From: Gammaproteobacteria bacterium RIFCSPHIGHO2_12_FULL_35_23
GTDB lineage: Bacteria; Pseudomonadota; Gammaproteobacteria; UBA12402
Reading direction: 5' to 3'
NCBI GenBank assembly: GCA_001801465.1
Contig: MGXT01000019.1
Location: forward strand, 85,942 to 149,941
DNA length: 64,000 nt
This document shows positions 10,101-18,065 of the stretch, in pieces. The notes beneath the pieces are model-generated. The model was given only the letters and a program-made list of their open reading frames with translations. It had not been told where the DNA came from and made no database searches. The translations under genes and the position numbers were made by a program. The first letter of the stretch is position 1, and the number at the start of each line of letters is the position of its first letter.

Positions 10101-10215
10101 TCGTTTTGAAATGGGGCTTACCATTGCAGTTGGGTTAACACTAGGAACTTTTTGTACGCTTTTCATATTTCCTGTGCTTTATCATTTATTTTCACGAGAA
10201 AATAAAAATCAGTAA
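7189..10215 (+). CDS. RND efflux pump permease (AcrB/MdtB-like)
   Basis: An inner-membrane proton-driven transporter of 1008 residues, close to the usual 1020-1050. Features visible: an N-terminal membrane helix followed by MPIRLFPQITSP, the porter-domain start SYPGASAEVI, and the membrane block around residues 330-480 with GLVVDDAIVVVENI, whose paired Asp residues are the proton-relay signature. A second porter half follows, then a second membrane block with GLIAKHGVLMTKFAN and RFRPILMTT. No truncation or frameshift is seen. It exports hydrophobic or amphiphilic compounds from the inner membrane or periplasm. Its place after a lanthionine synthetase and an adaptor suggests it once exported the local product, but it could also be a general drug pump. 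Confidence 0.92.
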   Translation: MKLLNLFIKKEVLSVSIALLIVVLGLFALKQMPIRLFPQITSPIISITTSYPGASAEVIKSFVTSRLENAIAGLPNISYITASSTNGSSQIEVYLLPNSDVNAAMVQIMEKVNEQRSNLPTEVKDPLVEEEADDNPAMIIAFTSNQMSRVQVAEYLRRVIEPEFEIVNGVSSAEVMGRQYAIRINLNPKLLLAYGLTATDVLNALNQQNVLSQAGSLEGNNNNFDLEAMSHFINPEEFNNLLIKEVNNNIIRLKDIGQATFTEEDNNINAFYNNNPATMVFIKLIPGANPLTVSKSVLQTLAKIKQSLPYDMQTTVVLNEADYIHESIKEVLHSLFIAFVIILFVLVFFLGSFRAMTIPLVTIPISLIGAFFLMNLMGFSINTLSLLAMVLAVGLVVDDAIVVVENIFRHLQMKKSKLQAVLDATQEVFGAIIAMTLTLAAVFAPIFFMGGITGTLFSEFAFALVSGVLISGFIALTLTPMMCSKILSVELENSQLARFSIRMMTYLENGYHRALIFIFKKRAVAIISWVFTIIGCFYLYHTIPQELAPKEDQGFLMIMGNAPANANQNYVLSYRNALDQVLSGLPGVSSTLLLQGVTGLNGVMGFAILKPWGERAVTAMALQPQLQMRLSQIAGVNAYAIIPGDLPGSSDTSLQFVIVSTADYKKLYTVAKQFEQTAMKSGLFSYLNDDLNYNQPELQLEINRNALAAMNVDMNSIGDSLALLTGELQSQQFTYFGHSYDVILSASKEFRRNPDQLNLIYVRNNANNLVPLSSLIKTKISIEPSSLNEFQKQNAITINGMLAPGKSLSEAITYTQTLATHLLPPDMSYDYSGDARQYMEEGGRFVQIFSLSLIIIFLILGIQFNSFRDSLLILLGSVPMALFAALIPLKLGFGTINIYTQIALLTLVGLIAKHGVLMTKFANQLKEEGAGKIIAIQKAALVRFRPILMTTVAMVFGTFPLVFAKGAGSVSRFEMGLTIAVGLTLGTFCTLFIFPVLYHLFSRENKNQ

Positions 10216-10227
10216 ATTTTTAAAGAA

Positions 10228-11468
10228 ATGAATAAAAATTTGCATAATGCCAGCTTAAATTTGATAAAAGAAATAATCTTTTTTAGAAAGACGAAACTAA
10301 AAATTATCGGGGCATTTTTGCTTTTACTTATTGCAAGAGCGGCAATGCTTGGATCACTTTATCTGTATATTTTGGTTATTGACTGTTTAAATAACAAACT
10401 TTTAGTATTACCTATGTATTTATTAATTTTATATTTACTCATGAGACTCTTTAGTGAGATAAATTCCTTGTGGTCAAATATACTATTTAGTTCATTATCT
10501 CAACAAACAGTTAAAGCTAAAGTCATTGAAGTATTTAGACATTTACAAAAACTTTCTTCAAGTTTTTATACTCATACTAAAACTGGAGAAATTGCTAGTT
10601 CAATTATGAAAGGAGTTAGAAGCATAGAATTTATTTATCAATCAATTATGGTGTATTTACTGCCAAGTTTATTAGAGTTCGTTTTTATTTTAATATATTT
10701 GTTTATTAAATTTGATAAAAGTCTAAGTATAATGATTGTCTTAAGCTTAATTATTTACGTGATTTTAAGTAGTTATGGAATTAAAAAACAACATTTTTCC
10801 GACTTCAATCAAATAAAGCAGATTTAAGAGCTAATCACCTAACGACCGAGGTCGTCCTTAATCATGAAACGGTTAAGTGTTTTAATCAAGAAGAAAAAAT
10901 GCTGATGGATTATGAAGACGTGATCAATTCATATAAACATCATGTTTTTAGAGCGCAAGCCACTTCCGCTGGATTTAATTTTTTGAAAAATGTAGTGACT
11001 ATTGGTATGTCGTTAATAGTTATTATTACTGCTCAATATGTTTTAGACAAACGTATTAGTATTGGAGAATTTATGTTGATTAATACATTGTTGTATCAAG
11101 TATTTCAACCGCTTAATATTTTAAGTAATTTTTATGGTCAGATTAAGCAGTCATTATTGGATATAGCATTGATGCTTAATTTATTGGAAATAGAACCAGA
11201 TATTTCAATGAGCCATAATAGTAATAACAAATTATCAGATATTAAAACAGCAATAGAGCTTAAAAACTTATCATTTAATTATGATAGTAAGTATCAGGTG
11301 CTTAAAAATATTTCTTTTACAATACCGAAAAATAAGGTAATCGCCATAGTGGGGTCTTCTGGTTCAGGAAAATCAACTTTAAGCCATTTATTGTTAAGAC
11401 TTTATGAGGTTACCGAGGGAGTTATTTTGATTAGTTCCACAATATCATACTTTACTCTTTCATTGTAA
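10228..11468 (+). pseudogene. ABC exporter (fused membrane and ATPase domains), frameshifted and truncated
   Basis: The gene starts 12 bases after the RND pump. Codons to 10827 give the first membrane helices of a type I ABC exporter. The frame breaks near 10815-10820 (first frame ends DFNQIKQI), and the next frame continues ADLRANHLTTEVVLNHETVKCFNQEE, the usual linker of Atm1/MsbA-like exporters, up to 11468. The ATPase domain has its Walker A (GSSGSGKST) but ends after GVILI. Walker B, the signature and the H-loop are missing, and the last codons (SSTISYFTLSL) are read from the decayed tRNA-Glu copy. Such a half transporter could have moved a lanthipeptide, but this copy cannot be functional. 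Confidence 0.85.
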
Positions 11469-11501
11469 CAACACGAGTTAGAACTTCTATCAGGAATGCC
11501 A
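11434..11501 (+). repeat. Degenerate tRNA-Glu copy at the right border of the island
   Basis: The stretch begins GTTCC, has a recognisable anticodon arm with loop CTTTCAT (anticodon TTC), then ACAACACGAGTTAGAAC in place of the T arm, and ends GGAATGCCATTA. Compared with tRNA-Glu at 3440-3515 the D arm has lost about 8 bases. By hand count, about 35 of 47 positions from the anticodon loop through CCA plus four bases match, with one gap. Most differences are G/C to A/T. GTTCC and GGAAT could still pair as an acceptor stem. It looks like a dead tRNA gene or an ancient attachment-site copy. Confidence 0.72.
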
Positions 11502-12134
11502 TTATACTGTCTTACTATATTGAACTGCTATATAAGCAGAAATAAAACCTAGAAATGCACCTGCGATAATATCGCTTAAAAAATGATAGTTCATAGCTAG
11601 TAAACCAATTATTACTAGTAAACACGGAATAAAGACCAAAAGACGCAATTTTGGATACTGTAAGCCAATTACACTCATGAAAGTGACAATGATGGTAGTA
11701 TGTCCTGAGGGAAAAGATTGATACCAACTACCGAGATGAAAAAAATGAAATCCATAGGCATGATTACTAAGCCAAGAAGGATTATTATTAGTCCAAGTTG
11801 ATGGCCAATAACGACCAAATACAAACTTTAAGATGTCTTTTATACTATAAGTAATCATAGTACAGATGCTGGCTAGTAATAGACAGGTTTGCCACGGTGT
11901 TAATGAATAACCAAGGATTTTTTTTAAGACTAGGTAAATTATTAGAAACGGTGATAGATAAAAACAAGCAAGTGCAACCCCAGTAAAATATTTTAATATT
12001 AACCAGTGATTTAAATGATGCTGATAATTGAAGTCAGCAATGGGGCGATCCAAAAAGTAATAACATACTGTGACTAATAATATGCAAAGTATTATTAACA
12101 TAAGAATGCGCTTTATTAGTGAAGTATTATGCAT
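11502..12134 (-). CDS. PAP2-family phosphatase, membrane bound
   Basis: A 210-residue protein with about five to six membrane segments and the three PAP2 phosphatase motifs: KFVFGRYWP (a slightly altered K..RP motif), SFPSGHTT with the catalytic His, and NYHFLSD with the second His and Asp. Enzymes of this group remove phosphate from lipid phosphates such as undecaprenyl pyrophosphate, phosphatidate or phosphatidylglycerophosphate in the inner membrane; the substrate cannot be told here. The start ATG at 12134 encodes MHNTSLIKR ahead of the first helix. The stop codon directly abuts the degenerate tRNA-Glu, so this gene marks the chromosome side of the island. Confidence 0.88.
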   Translation of the reverse strand: MHNTSLIKRILMLIILCILLVTVCYYFLDRPIADFNYQHHLNHWLILKYFTGVALACFYLSPFLIIYLVLKKILGYSLTPWQTCLLLASICTMITYSIKDILKFVFGRYWPSTWTNNNPSWLSNHAYGFHFFHLGSWYQSFPSGHTTIIVTFMSVIGLQYPKLRLLVFIPCLLVIIGLLAMNYHFLSDIIAGAFLGFISAYIAVQYSKTV

Positions 12135-12259
12135 GCTAGTTATATCTCCATTTTTAAATAATAAGAAAATTGTCTAGTTTATAACCTGTAAGTAAAAGTT
12201 CTTGTGTTGTAATCCTTTACAAATAATCAGATTGATCATACTTGTGTGAGTAAGAAAGT

Positions 12260-12886
12260 TCAACTGATCTTGAATTTTGATTTAATAGTATTTAAAATTA
12301 CAAGAACTGATTTGGCTTTTTGCACGCGTAATTTTTTCCAATCAGAATAGACAAGGCCTTTGCTTTTATCAGTTAAATAAGCCCATTCTGCATTAGGCTT
12401 ATCGTGAAATATTTTAGCTTTTAACCAGGCTTTAGCAAAAGACTGATAGGTGGGCGCTATACCTTTTGCCCAAAACTTTCGAATCACTTCTTGAGAAATA
12501 GCACCATAAGTAAATTGATTATTCGTTAATTTTTTCATTAACTTTAAAATCAATGGATTTTTATTTTTATATTGCCCGTATAAGACTTTATTTTTTTCAT
12601 GAATATTTTTGGGTAGCAAGGTAAAGCTAATAACCTTTGAGTTAAAAATGGTAGGAGATTGAATTATTTGTGCCAATAAATATTGTTTAATCCTAGCTAA
12701 TAATACTCCTTTTCTGTCTATTTCTGTGGTTTTTATATAGTGATCCTTGGCTATTTCAATATGAATGACTATAGGAAGGTGATGCTTTTTACAAAATGCC
12801 TTGATTTCTTTAAGATTCAAATAATTTAAATCATTGAAAAGGACTTGTTTCTGTTTACGAGTTAGTTTAAGCAATAGATCTTTCAT
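12260..12886 (-). CDS. Hypothetical protein with a SAP-like segment
   Basis: I chose the internal ATG at 12886 (MKDLLLKL) because AAGGAATAACA lies just before it. The frame could begin at 12940, but nothing supports that start. The product is a basic protein of about 208 residues. Its first 45 residues include LNLKEIKAFCKKHHLPIVIH, which resembles the two-helix SAP fold (L..eLK..c...gLp..) that binds DNA in other proteins. The rest, rich in Lys, Ile and Asn with several Trp, matches no family I know. It stands between the PAP2 gene and a divergent LuxR-type regulator. A DNA-related role is only a guess. Confidence 0.6.
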   Translation of the reverse strand: MKDLLLKLTRKQKQVLFNDLNYLNLKEIKAFCKKHHLPIVIHIEIAKDHYIKTTEIDRKGVLLARIKQYLLAQIIQSPTIFNSKVISFTLLPKNIHEKNKVLYGQYKNKNPLILKLMKKLTNNQFTYGAISQEVIRKFWAKGIAPTYQSFAKAWLKAKIFHDKPNAEWAYLTDKSKGLVYSDWKKLRVQKAKSVLVILNTIKSKFKIS

Positions 12887-13002
12887 TGTTATTCCTTGGT
12901 TGTCCTGAAAATTATGATCATAGAATAGTATTAGAGTCAATTAGCTTTAATTATTACAAAAGAAGAACTATAATTCGAATATAACAAAATAGTGTAAATT
13001 TT

Positions 13003-13842
13003 ATGCCAAAACGAGAAAAAGCGTTACAGTATAGTGAAGCAGTTCAAGGCTTTAGCAAAAATTTTCTTAATAAGTTTGATTTAAAAATAATTCATTATGG
13101 AAAAATTTATGCTAATGGCAAGCGAATAGTTTTAAGTAACTCTAGCCAATTTATTGAATTTAATTATCTTGCTAATGTTGATAAAAGGCCTGCTGGTTAT
13201 AAAACTAATTTAAAACGTTTTGGAATAGTTTCTGGCATAATAGATGAAACACTGGGGCCGGCAAGAGAGTTTTTTAGAAAAAACATCAATGATGAAAAAG
13301 AGGTTTTTCATGTTGGAGAAAGTATTTTTGTTAATAAGCTTACCAATAACTACGTAGAATCTTATACTTTCATATCTAACCATGAGCAATCAAATATCGT
13401 ACAGACATATTTTAATTATCAAGAGGCTTTTGATTTATATACATTAACGTTTAGAGATCATTTTAAAGCGGCGATTGCTAATTTGGAAAAAAATCCTATT
13501 TTAAGAAGCTCGGATGTTTTTCAAGAAGAAATAAAAATTTTAAATCCTAGTGAAGAAGCACTTTGGTATAAACATCCGCATCACTATTATCTATCATTGT
13601 ATGGTAGGCAGATTAAATTAACCTGGCGAGAAGTTGAATGTTTAAGTTTGTTGATGCGAGGCAGAACTTCGTTGGAAACAGCTGAATTATTACAGATTTC
13701 CAAAGCAACCGTCGATACTTATTTAGAGCGTGCTAAATTTAAATTAAATGCTCATACAAGAGTTGAACTGTTTGATAGTCTTTTCCAAGCCGATTTTAAA
13801 CCCACTTTATTTGATTATTTACTTTATAAGAATCTTAAATAA
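13003..13842 (+). CDS. LuxR-family transcriptional regulator
   Basis: Of 279 residues, 206-257 form a clear LuxR/FixJ-type helix-turn-helix: LTWREVECLSLLMRGRT, then AELLQISKATVDTYLERAKFKL. The invariant Glu, Leu, Ile/Val and Val-Thr positions are kept, apart from the usual SP-Arg start being altered to LTWRE. The N-terminal 200 residues do not show the acyl-homoserine-lactone or receiver-domain pattern, so the input signal is unknown. Legionella and Coxiella relatives carry many such orphan LuxR proteins. It lies 54 bases before the kinase-like gene and may be co-transcribed with it. Confidence 0.82.
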   Translation: MPKREKALQYSEAVQGFSKNFLNKFDLKIIHYGKIYANGKRIVLSNSSQFIEFNYLANVDKRPAGYKTNLKRFGIVSGIIDETLGPAREFFRKNINDEKEVFHVGESIFVNKLTNNYVESYTFISNHEQSNIVQTYFNYQEAFDLYTLTFRDHFKAAIANLEKNPILRSSDVFQEEIKILNPSEEALWYKHPHHYYLSLYGRQIKLTWREVECLSLLMRGRTSLETAELLQISKATVDTYLERAKFKLNAHTRVELFDSLFQADFKPTLFDYLLYKNLK

Positions 13843-13895
13843 CTGTCCCCTATTTTTTAGGACATAAAAAACTTAATATCAATAATAAATATAAT

Positions 13896-15035
13896 ATGCC
13901 ATTTTTTGTAACTATTATTCAAACTGGTGATAGATTAACTCGGTATAAAGTTATTCCTGCCCCTAGTGGTAGCCTTGATGAAGGCTATACTGAAATAATG
14001 CCTGATTATAGTCGAGCCTTGGGTAGTGGGGTATTTGGTTCAGTTTATGGTGCCCAAACTCAAGCTGTCAGTTTTGTAACTCGTGGTCAGTTACCAGAAA
14101 TTATGGGCGGAGTACCAGCTGCCAGCCCTTTAGCAGGTGTGCGTGTTCAAATTATATTGAATGACTTTGAAAATTTTTATGTGATAAAAACAGGCACAAT
14201 AGTAAATGCTGCAGATAGATTAAATTTGGCAAATGAAGAAACATTTTTTCGGGAGATTTACGGCGGAATTGTTGATCTAAGATATTTAGGTAGCACTTAT
14301 TACTTACTTATAAGTAAAGTTCCTGGCACAAGATTAAGTACCTATTTAAGAGGACATGTATTAAATAACTGTGAAAAACTTAAAATTTTATTAGCTATTC
14401 TTGCGGCTTTGCAAAAATTACATCAAAAAGGAATTATTCATGGTGATTTACATGCAAGAAATATCCTTATTAAGGTAGTGGGTGAGGGGGGGGATAGGAA
14501 ATATAAAGTTCATTTTATTGATTTTGGTTTTTCTTATCGAATGCCGGGTCCAGCTCGATATATAGTTGATGCGGGTTATGTTGGACATTTTATTCCAGAA
14601 AGAGTATTAAAAACAGTAGCAGATCCAATTCCTCAAGCCGATCCGTATCATGATCTTTATTCGATTGCCTATAGTTTACAAAGAAGTTATAGATTTGAGA
14701 GTGATTTATTAAATTCTGTGTTGGGAGCTAAGATTAGTGCTGAAGATTTAGAACATCAGGTTATTGAAGCGTTGTGTTTAAATGAAAAATATTATTTTAA
14801 ATTTGCAACTCGTACTCCTGCAGAAGTTAAAGCGATTTTATCTATTAATATAAGTAATGAATTATTGGCGGGCATTTTAGTCAAGTGTCATATTAAATTA
14901 CAAACAAGCTTGGAGACCTTGATGCTGACTAATTATCTATTGTACATTAATAAATCGCTTGTTAGTATTAGAGAAACATTAAAATTAACAGTCCTTATTT
15001 TAGTGAGGCAACAAGATTTCCTGAATTTATGTTAG
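13896..15035 (+). pseudogene. Eukaryotic-like protein kinase homologue, N-terminal part of a frameshifted gene
   Basis: The kinase core is plain: glycine loop GSGVFGSVYG (residues 43-52), a candidate ATP-binding Lys in VIKTG (98), catalytic loop HGDLHARN (182-189) and DFG (209-211). HGDLHARN is the loop form seen in many bacterial small-molecule and Ser/Thr-like kinases. The frame stops at 15035 with an odd hydrophobic tail. From about 14972 a second frame (ending 15208) reads on with ..SEATRFPEF..EAAKSRCF.., and a third, in the original frame, continues from 15156 to 16088. Two opposite frameshifts would restore one protein of about 730 residues. The kinase domain itself looks complete. It is a candidate host-directed effector, inferred from the family only. 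Confidence 0.75.
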
Positions 15036-15155
15036 AAGCGGCAAAAAGTAGGTGCTTTAATAAGCTTAAAACAGAGCTAATTAATTATTGTATTGCCGAT
15101 GAGAATTACCTTACTTATGCTTATGTGACTGATCTTAGGACTGTTCTTTTGACGA

Positions 15156-16088
15156 TTGATAATTTTAAGGACTATATTATTTTCAGATACAGACTTACAA
15201 ACAGTTAAGACACATGTCTTGGGAAAATATAAAAACAAATTAAACTTATATTGTGCATCATTTCAACGGCGAGCTTTTTATGCCACAGCTTCACTAGGTG
15301 AGATAAAAGAAGCCTTATCTTTGACAGGATTTTATCAGACAGAAGACAATATAATTCAAGAAGCGATTGCAGTTTGTCGAAGTGAAGGATTTTTTGAGAG
15401 GGGTACTCAAGAATTTATACAAAGAAATTTAAGTCCTGCTATAGCCTCCCCCGCGTTATTAAAAAATGTTGAAAAGATGTTAAGATATATCAATGGTAAA
15501 ATTCCAAAAATAACAGAAATTAATGATGTGTTAATTAAAATTAGTAATTTTCTTAGAATGGCTCAATCTCCATATCCTTTTAAGCAAAAAATATTTTTAC
15601 ATTCTTTAGCAGGAGAACTTTTTCAAATTTTTAATCATTCTTTAATGGAAGAAATTTATAAGAATTGCTTTTTTAGAGTAGTATTAGGAATTAGTACTGA
15701 GGTAAAACCTGCTTATAGTTATTGCTTGTCTGCTAGTGCAATAGTAGAGGGGGTTTTTGAAGCATTGAAGGTATTATTAATGACAATGCCCATGACCAGA
15801 AAGCTGACTTTATTTTCTTTTTTACCGAGTGCTTATGCGGAGCAGCATCAGCAAATGCAAACAACTCTGACAGGATTAGAAATATTTTTTTCTGACAAGG
15901 ATAGCTTATCTATTGGGAATGCTTTGTTTGAAAAAGAATTTAATGACTATTGTTTGGCCATTTTTGAGAGTTCTGGGCGGTCTGCTGATTTATTAAGAGG
16001 ATTTATCCAAACTCAGCAAATAATTGTTCCTAAAGAAGATGATCTTCATCTAGCTGCAGCTAGCTTGGTAGCAGGTAGTACAAGTTAG
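15156..16088 (+). pseudogene. C-terminal part of the frameshifted kinase-like gene
   Basis: The frame of 310 codons has only a TTG at its left edge and no ATG until about 15477, so it is not a convincing gene of its own. It is in the same frame as the kinase gene upstream and is linked to it by the coding-like stretch in frame 2 at 14972-15208. The sequence is mostly helical (e.g. FYATASLGEIKEALSL) and ends in ..EDDLHLAAASLVAGSTS. I recognise no domain. It could be a helical C-terminal domain of the kinase homologue, or a separate gene whose start was lost. Confidence 0.6.
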
Positions 16089-16169
16089 CTAAAATTTTTA
16101 TTGTTCTGCTGGCGAGTTGAAAATTTAAATTATAAACTCATTAATTATTAGTAAAGATAAGGGTTAATA

Positions 16170-17030
16170 ATGCTCAAAACAACTAGCTTAATGCCTGTAG
16201 TTAAAAAAATTATCCTTGAAAAAGCAACAGAAACCCCGTTTACAGGAGAGTATGAGGATTTTGATCAACCAGGAACCTATTTGTGCCGTCAATGTGGATG
16301 GGCTTTATTTCGTGCTCAGCATAAATTTCATTCGGGTTGTGGCTGGCCAAGTTTTGATGATGAAATTGTCGGCCGAATTAAAAAGTTGCCTGATCAAGAT
16401 GGACGAAGAATTGAAATTCTTTGTCAGCGTTGTGAGGGGCATTTAGGCCATATTTTTTCAGGCGAGGGTTTTACTAAAAAGAATATTCGTTATTGTGTCA
16501 ACGCTGCTAGTTTAGATTTTATTAATAATTTAATAATTGACGATACTGAAGAAGCTATTTTTGCAGGAGGTTGTTTTTGGGGGATTGAGCATCTTTTTAA
16601 AAAACTGCCGGGTGTGGTTAAAACTGAGGTTGGTTACACAGGTGGGCATAAACTTATGCCTATTTATCAGGAAGTTTGTGAGGGAACTACCGCGCATGTT
16701 GAAGCAATACGAGTACTTTATGATCCTTTGCAAATTGACTATCAGGAACTAACTAAATATTTCTTAGAGATTCACGACCCAACACAAGCAAATGGTCAAG
16801 GGCCGGATATAGGCAGCCAATACCTGAGTGTTATATTTTATTATACTGAGATTCAAAAAACAGTTGCCACAACATTAATTAATCAATTAAAACAAGCAGG
16901 ACTAAAAGTAGTTACCAAAATTTTTCCAACTACTATTTTTTGGCCCGCAGAAGTCTATCATCAAGACTATTACACTAAAACAGGAAAAAAACCTTACTGC
17001 CATGTCTATACTAAAAGATTTAAAGGGTAA
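16170..17030 (+). CDS. msrBA: Bifunctional methionine sulfoxide reductase MsrB-MsrA
   Basis: The protein repairs oxidised methionine in both stereoforms. Residues 13-120 are MsrB: zinc cysteines in CRQC (39, 42) and CQRC (85, 88), HSGCGWPSF, and catalytic Cys109 in RYCVNAAS. Residues 128-286 are MsrA: GGCFWG with catalytic Cys135, VGYTGG, and the usual YHQDYY near the end. The domain order B then A is the less common fusion order but known in several bacteria. The start may be ATG 16170 or ATG 16191 (MPVVKK). The gene ends 12 bases before the stop of the convergent sohB gene. Such repair enzymes often protect intracellular bacteria from host oxidants. Confidence 0.95.
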   Translation: MLKTTSLMPVVKKIILEKATETPFTGEYEDFDQPGTYLCRQCGWALFRAQHKFHSGCGWPSFDDEIVGRIKKLPDQDGRRIEILCQRCEGHLGHIFSGEGFTKKNIRYCVNAASLDFINNLIIDDTEEAIFAGGCFWGIEHLFKKLPGVVKTEVGYTGGHKLMPIYQEVCEGTTAHVEAIRVLYDPLQIDYQELTKYFLEIHDPTQANGQGPDIGSQYLSVIFYYTEIQKTVATTLINQLKQAGLKVVTKIFPTTIFWPAEVYHQDYYTKTGKKPYCHVYTKRFKG

Positions 17031-17042
17031 GCTTTTACTTTA

Positions 17043-18053
17043 TTATAAATCTAATTTGGAATTATGTTGTTTATTCCATAATGCATAGTAAAGTTTTTCA
17101 TAAGCTGCTTGGGCGAGCGCAGCAAATTTTTGATGAAACTTCTTAGGCTCTTGAAAAGAAACATGTACTAAATTTGCAAATTTATAATTTTGTAATAAAA
17201 AATCATCACTAGTACTTAACTCATCTACTAACAGTAAGTCTTTAGCTTGCGTAGCAAACCAACATTCACCAGTGGCAACTCGCTGAATATCTAAGATAGG
17301 ACGATGCTCACTCACAAAATTTTTAAATAATACATGCGCTTCATTTACATCCTCTTGTGCTTTTTGACGGTCGGAGTCTGTGTTTTCAGCAAAAAGCGTA
17401 ATAGTTCTTTTATAGTCACCGGCAGTTACCTGTTCGAAGTCTATGTGATTGTTTTTTAGTAAACGATGAAAGTTAGGTAGTTGGGTAACAACTCCAATTG
17501 AACCTATGATAGCAAAAGGTGCAGCAATAATTTTATTGGCCACACAAGCCATCAAATAGCCTCCGCTCGCTGCTACTTTATCGATAGCTACCGTAAGGGG
17601 GATATTGGCATTGCGTAGACGATTTACTTGAGAGGCGGCCAGCCCATAATTACTCATAATACCGCCCGGGCTTTCTATTCGTAATAAAACTTCATCGCCG
17701 GGATCGGCACTCATAACGATAGCCGTTATTTCTTCACGTAAGCTACTAACAGCTTTAGCTCTAATATCACCGTAAAAGTCTAAAATAAAAATGGTTTTTT
17801 TGTGCTTAAGGTTAGCTTTCTTTTTCTTTTTAATAAGTTTTTTTCTTTCTGATTTAGTGAGCACAGTTTCTTTAATAGTTTGTGAAAGGTTAGCAATATG
17901 CTCATTAATTTTTTTAACTCGAATTTTTCCAGAAGTTTTAGATCTATTTTTACTGGCTATAGTAAACAGACCACTGATAACAGTTAAAATAGCTGCTACT
18001 AAAATAACTGCTTCCACTAAAAAAACTAATATATGAATTAAAGCATCAATCAT
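17043..18053 (-). CDS. sohB: Inner-membrane serine protease of family S49 (SohB)
   Basis: A 336-residue protein with a membrane anchor at residues 7-32, a basic linker (KKLIKKKKK), then the S49 signal-peptide-peptidase-like domain. The catalytic Ser163 lies in AASGGYLM and the general-base Lys215 in GDYKRT. The segment RIESPGG and the IGSIGV loop are also typical. SohB is a putative periplasm-facing peptidase that cleaves membrane or signal peptides; its substrates are poorly known. The gene lies 12 bases after the DedA-PAP2 gene on the same strand and is probably co-transcribed with it. Confidence 0.93.
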   Translation of the reverse strand: MIDALIHILVFLVEAVILVAAILTVISGLFTIASKNRSKTSGKIRVKKINEHIANLSQTIKETVLTKSERKKLIKKKKKANLKHKKTIFILDFYGDIRAKAVSSLREEITAIVMSADPGDEVLLRIESPGGIMSNYGLAASQVNRLRNANIPLTVAIDKVAASGGYLMACVANKIIAAPFAIIGSIGVVTQLPNFHRLLKNNHIDFEQVTAGDYKRTITLFAENTDSDRQKAQEDVNEAHVLFKNFVSEHRPILDIQRVATGECWFATQAKDLLLVDELSTSDDFLLQNYKFANLVHVSFQEPKKFHQKFAALAQAAYEKLYYALWNKQHNSKLDL

Positions 18054-18065
18054 TTTATCCTCTGC

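Larger units (their letters stand above)
3516..11501. mobile_element. Accessory (genomic) island between tRNA-Glu and a degenerate tRNA-Glu copy
   Basis: The segment is bordered on the left by intact tRNA-Glu and on the right by a decayed tRNA-Glu copy in the same orientation, which itself occupies its last 68 bases. It carries only accessory genes (NRPS fragment, LanM, adaptor, RND pump, ABC exporter). The ABC gene is cut off exactly where the tRNA copy begins, and a PAP2 gene ends directly after it. This is what insertion at a tRNA gene, or recombination between two tRNA-Glu copies, would leave. No integrase, transposase or repeat of a known element is present, so the mechanism is inferred and any mobility is probably lost. 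Confidence 0.6.

Noticed and set aside
3516..11501. Integrase, transposase or CRISPR array
   Set aside because: None was seen in the island or elsewhere in the window; the island call rests on the tRNA copies and gene content only.
13843..13870. TGTCC..GGACA repeat after the LuxR gene as a terminator
   Set aside because: The stem has only five clean pairs and the following bases are ATAAAAAAC, not a T run.
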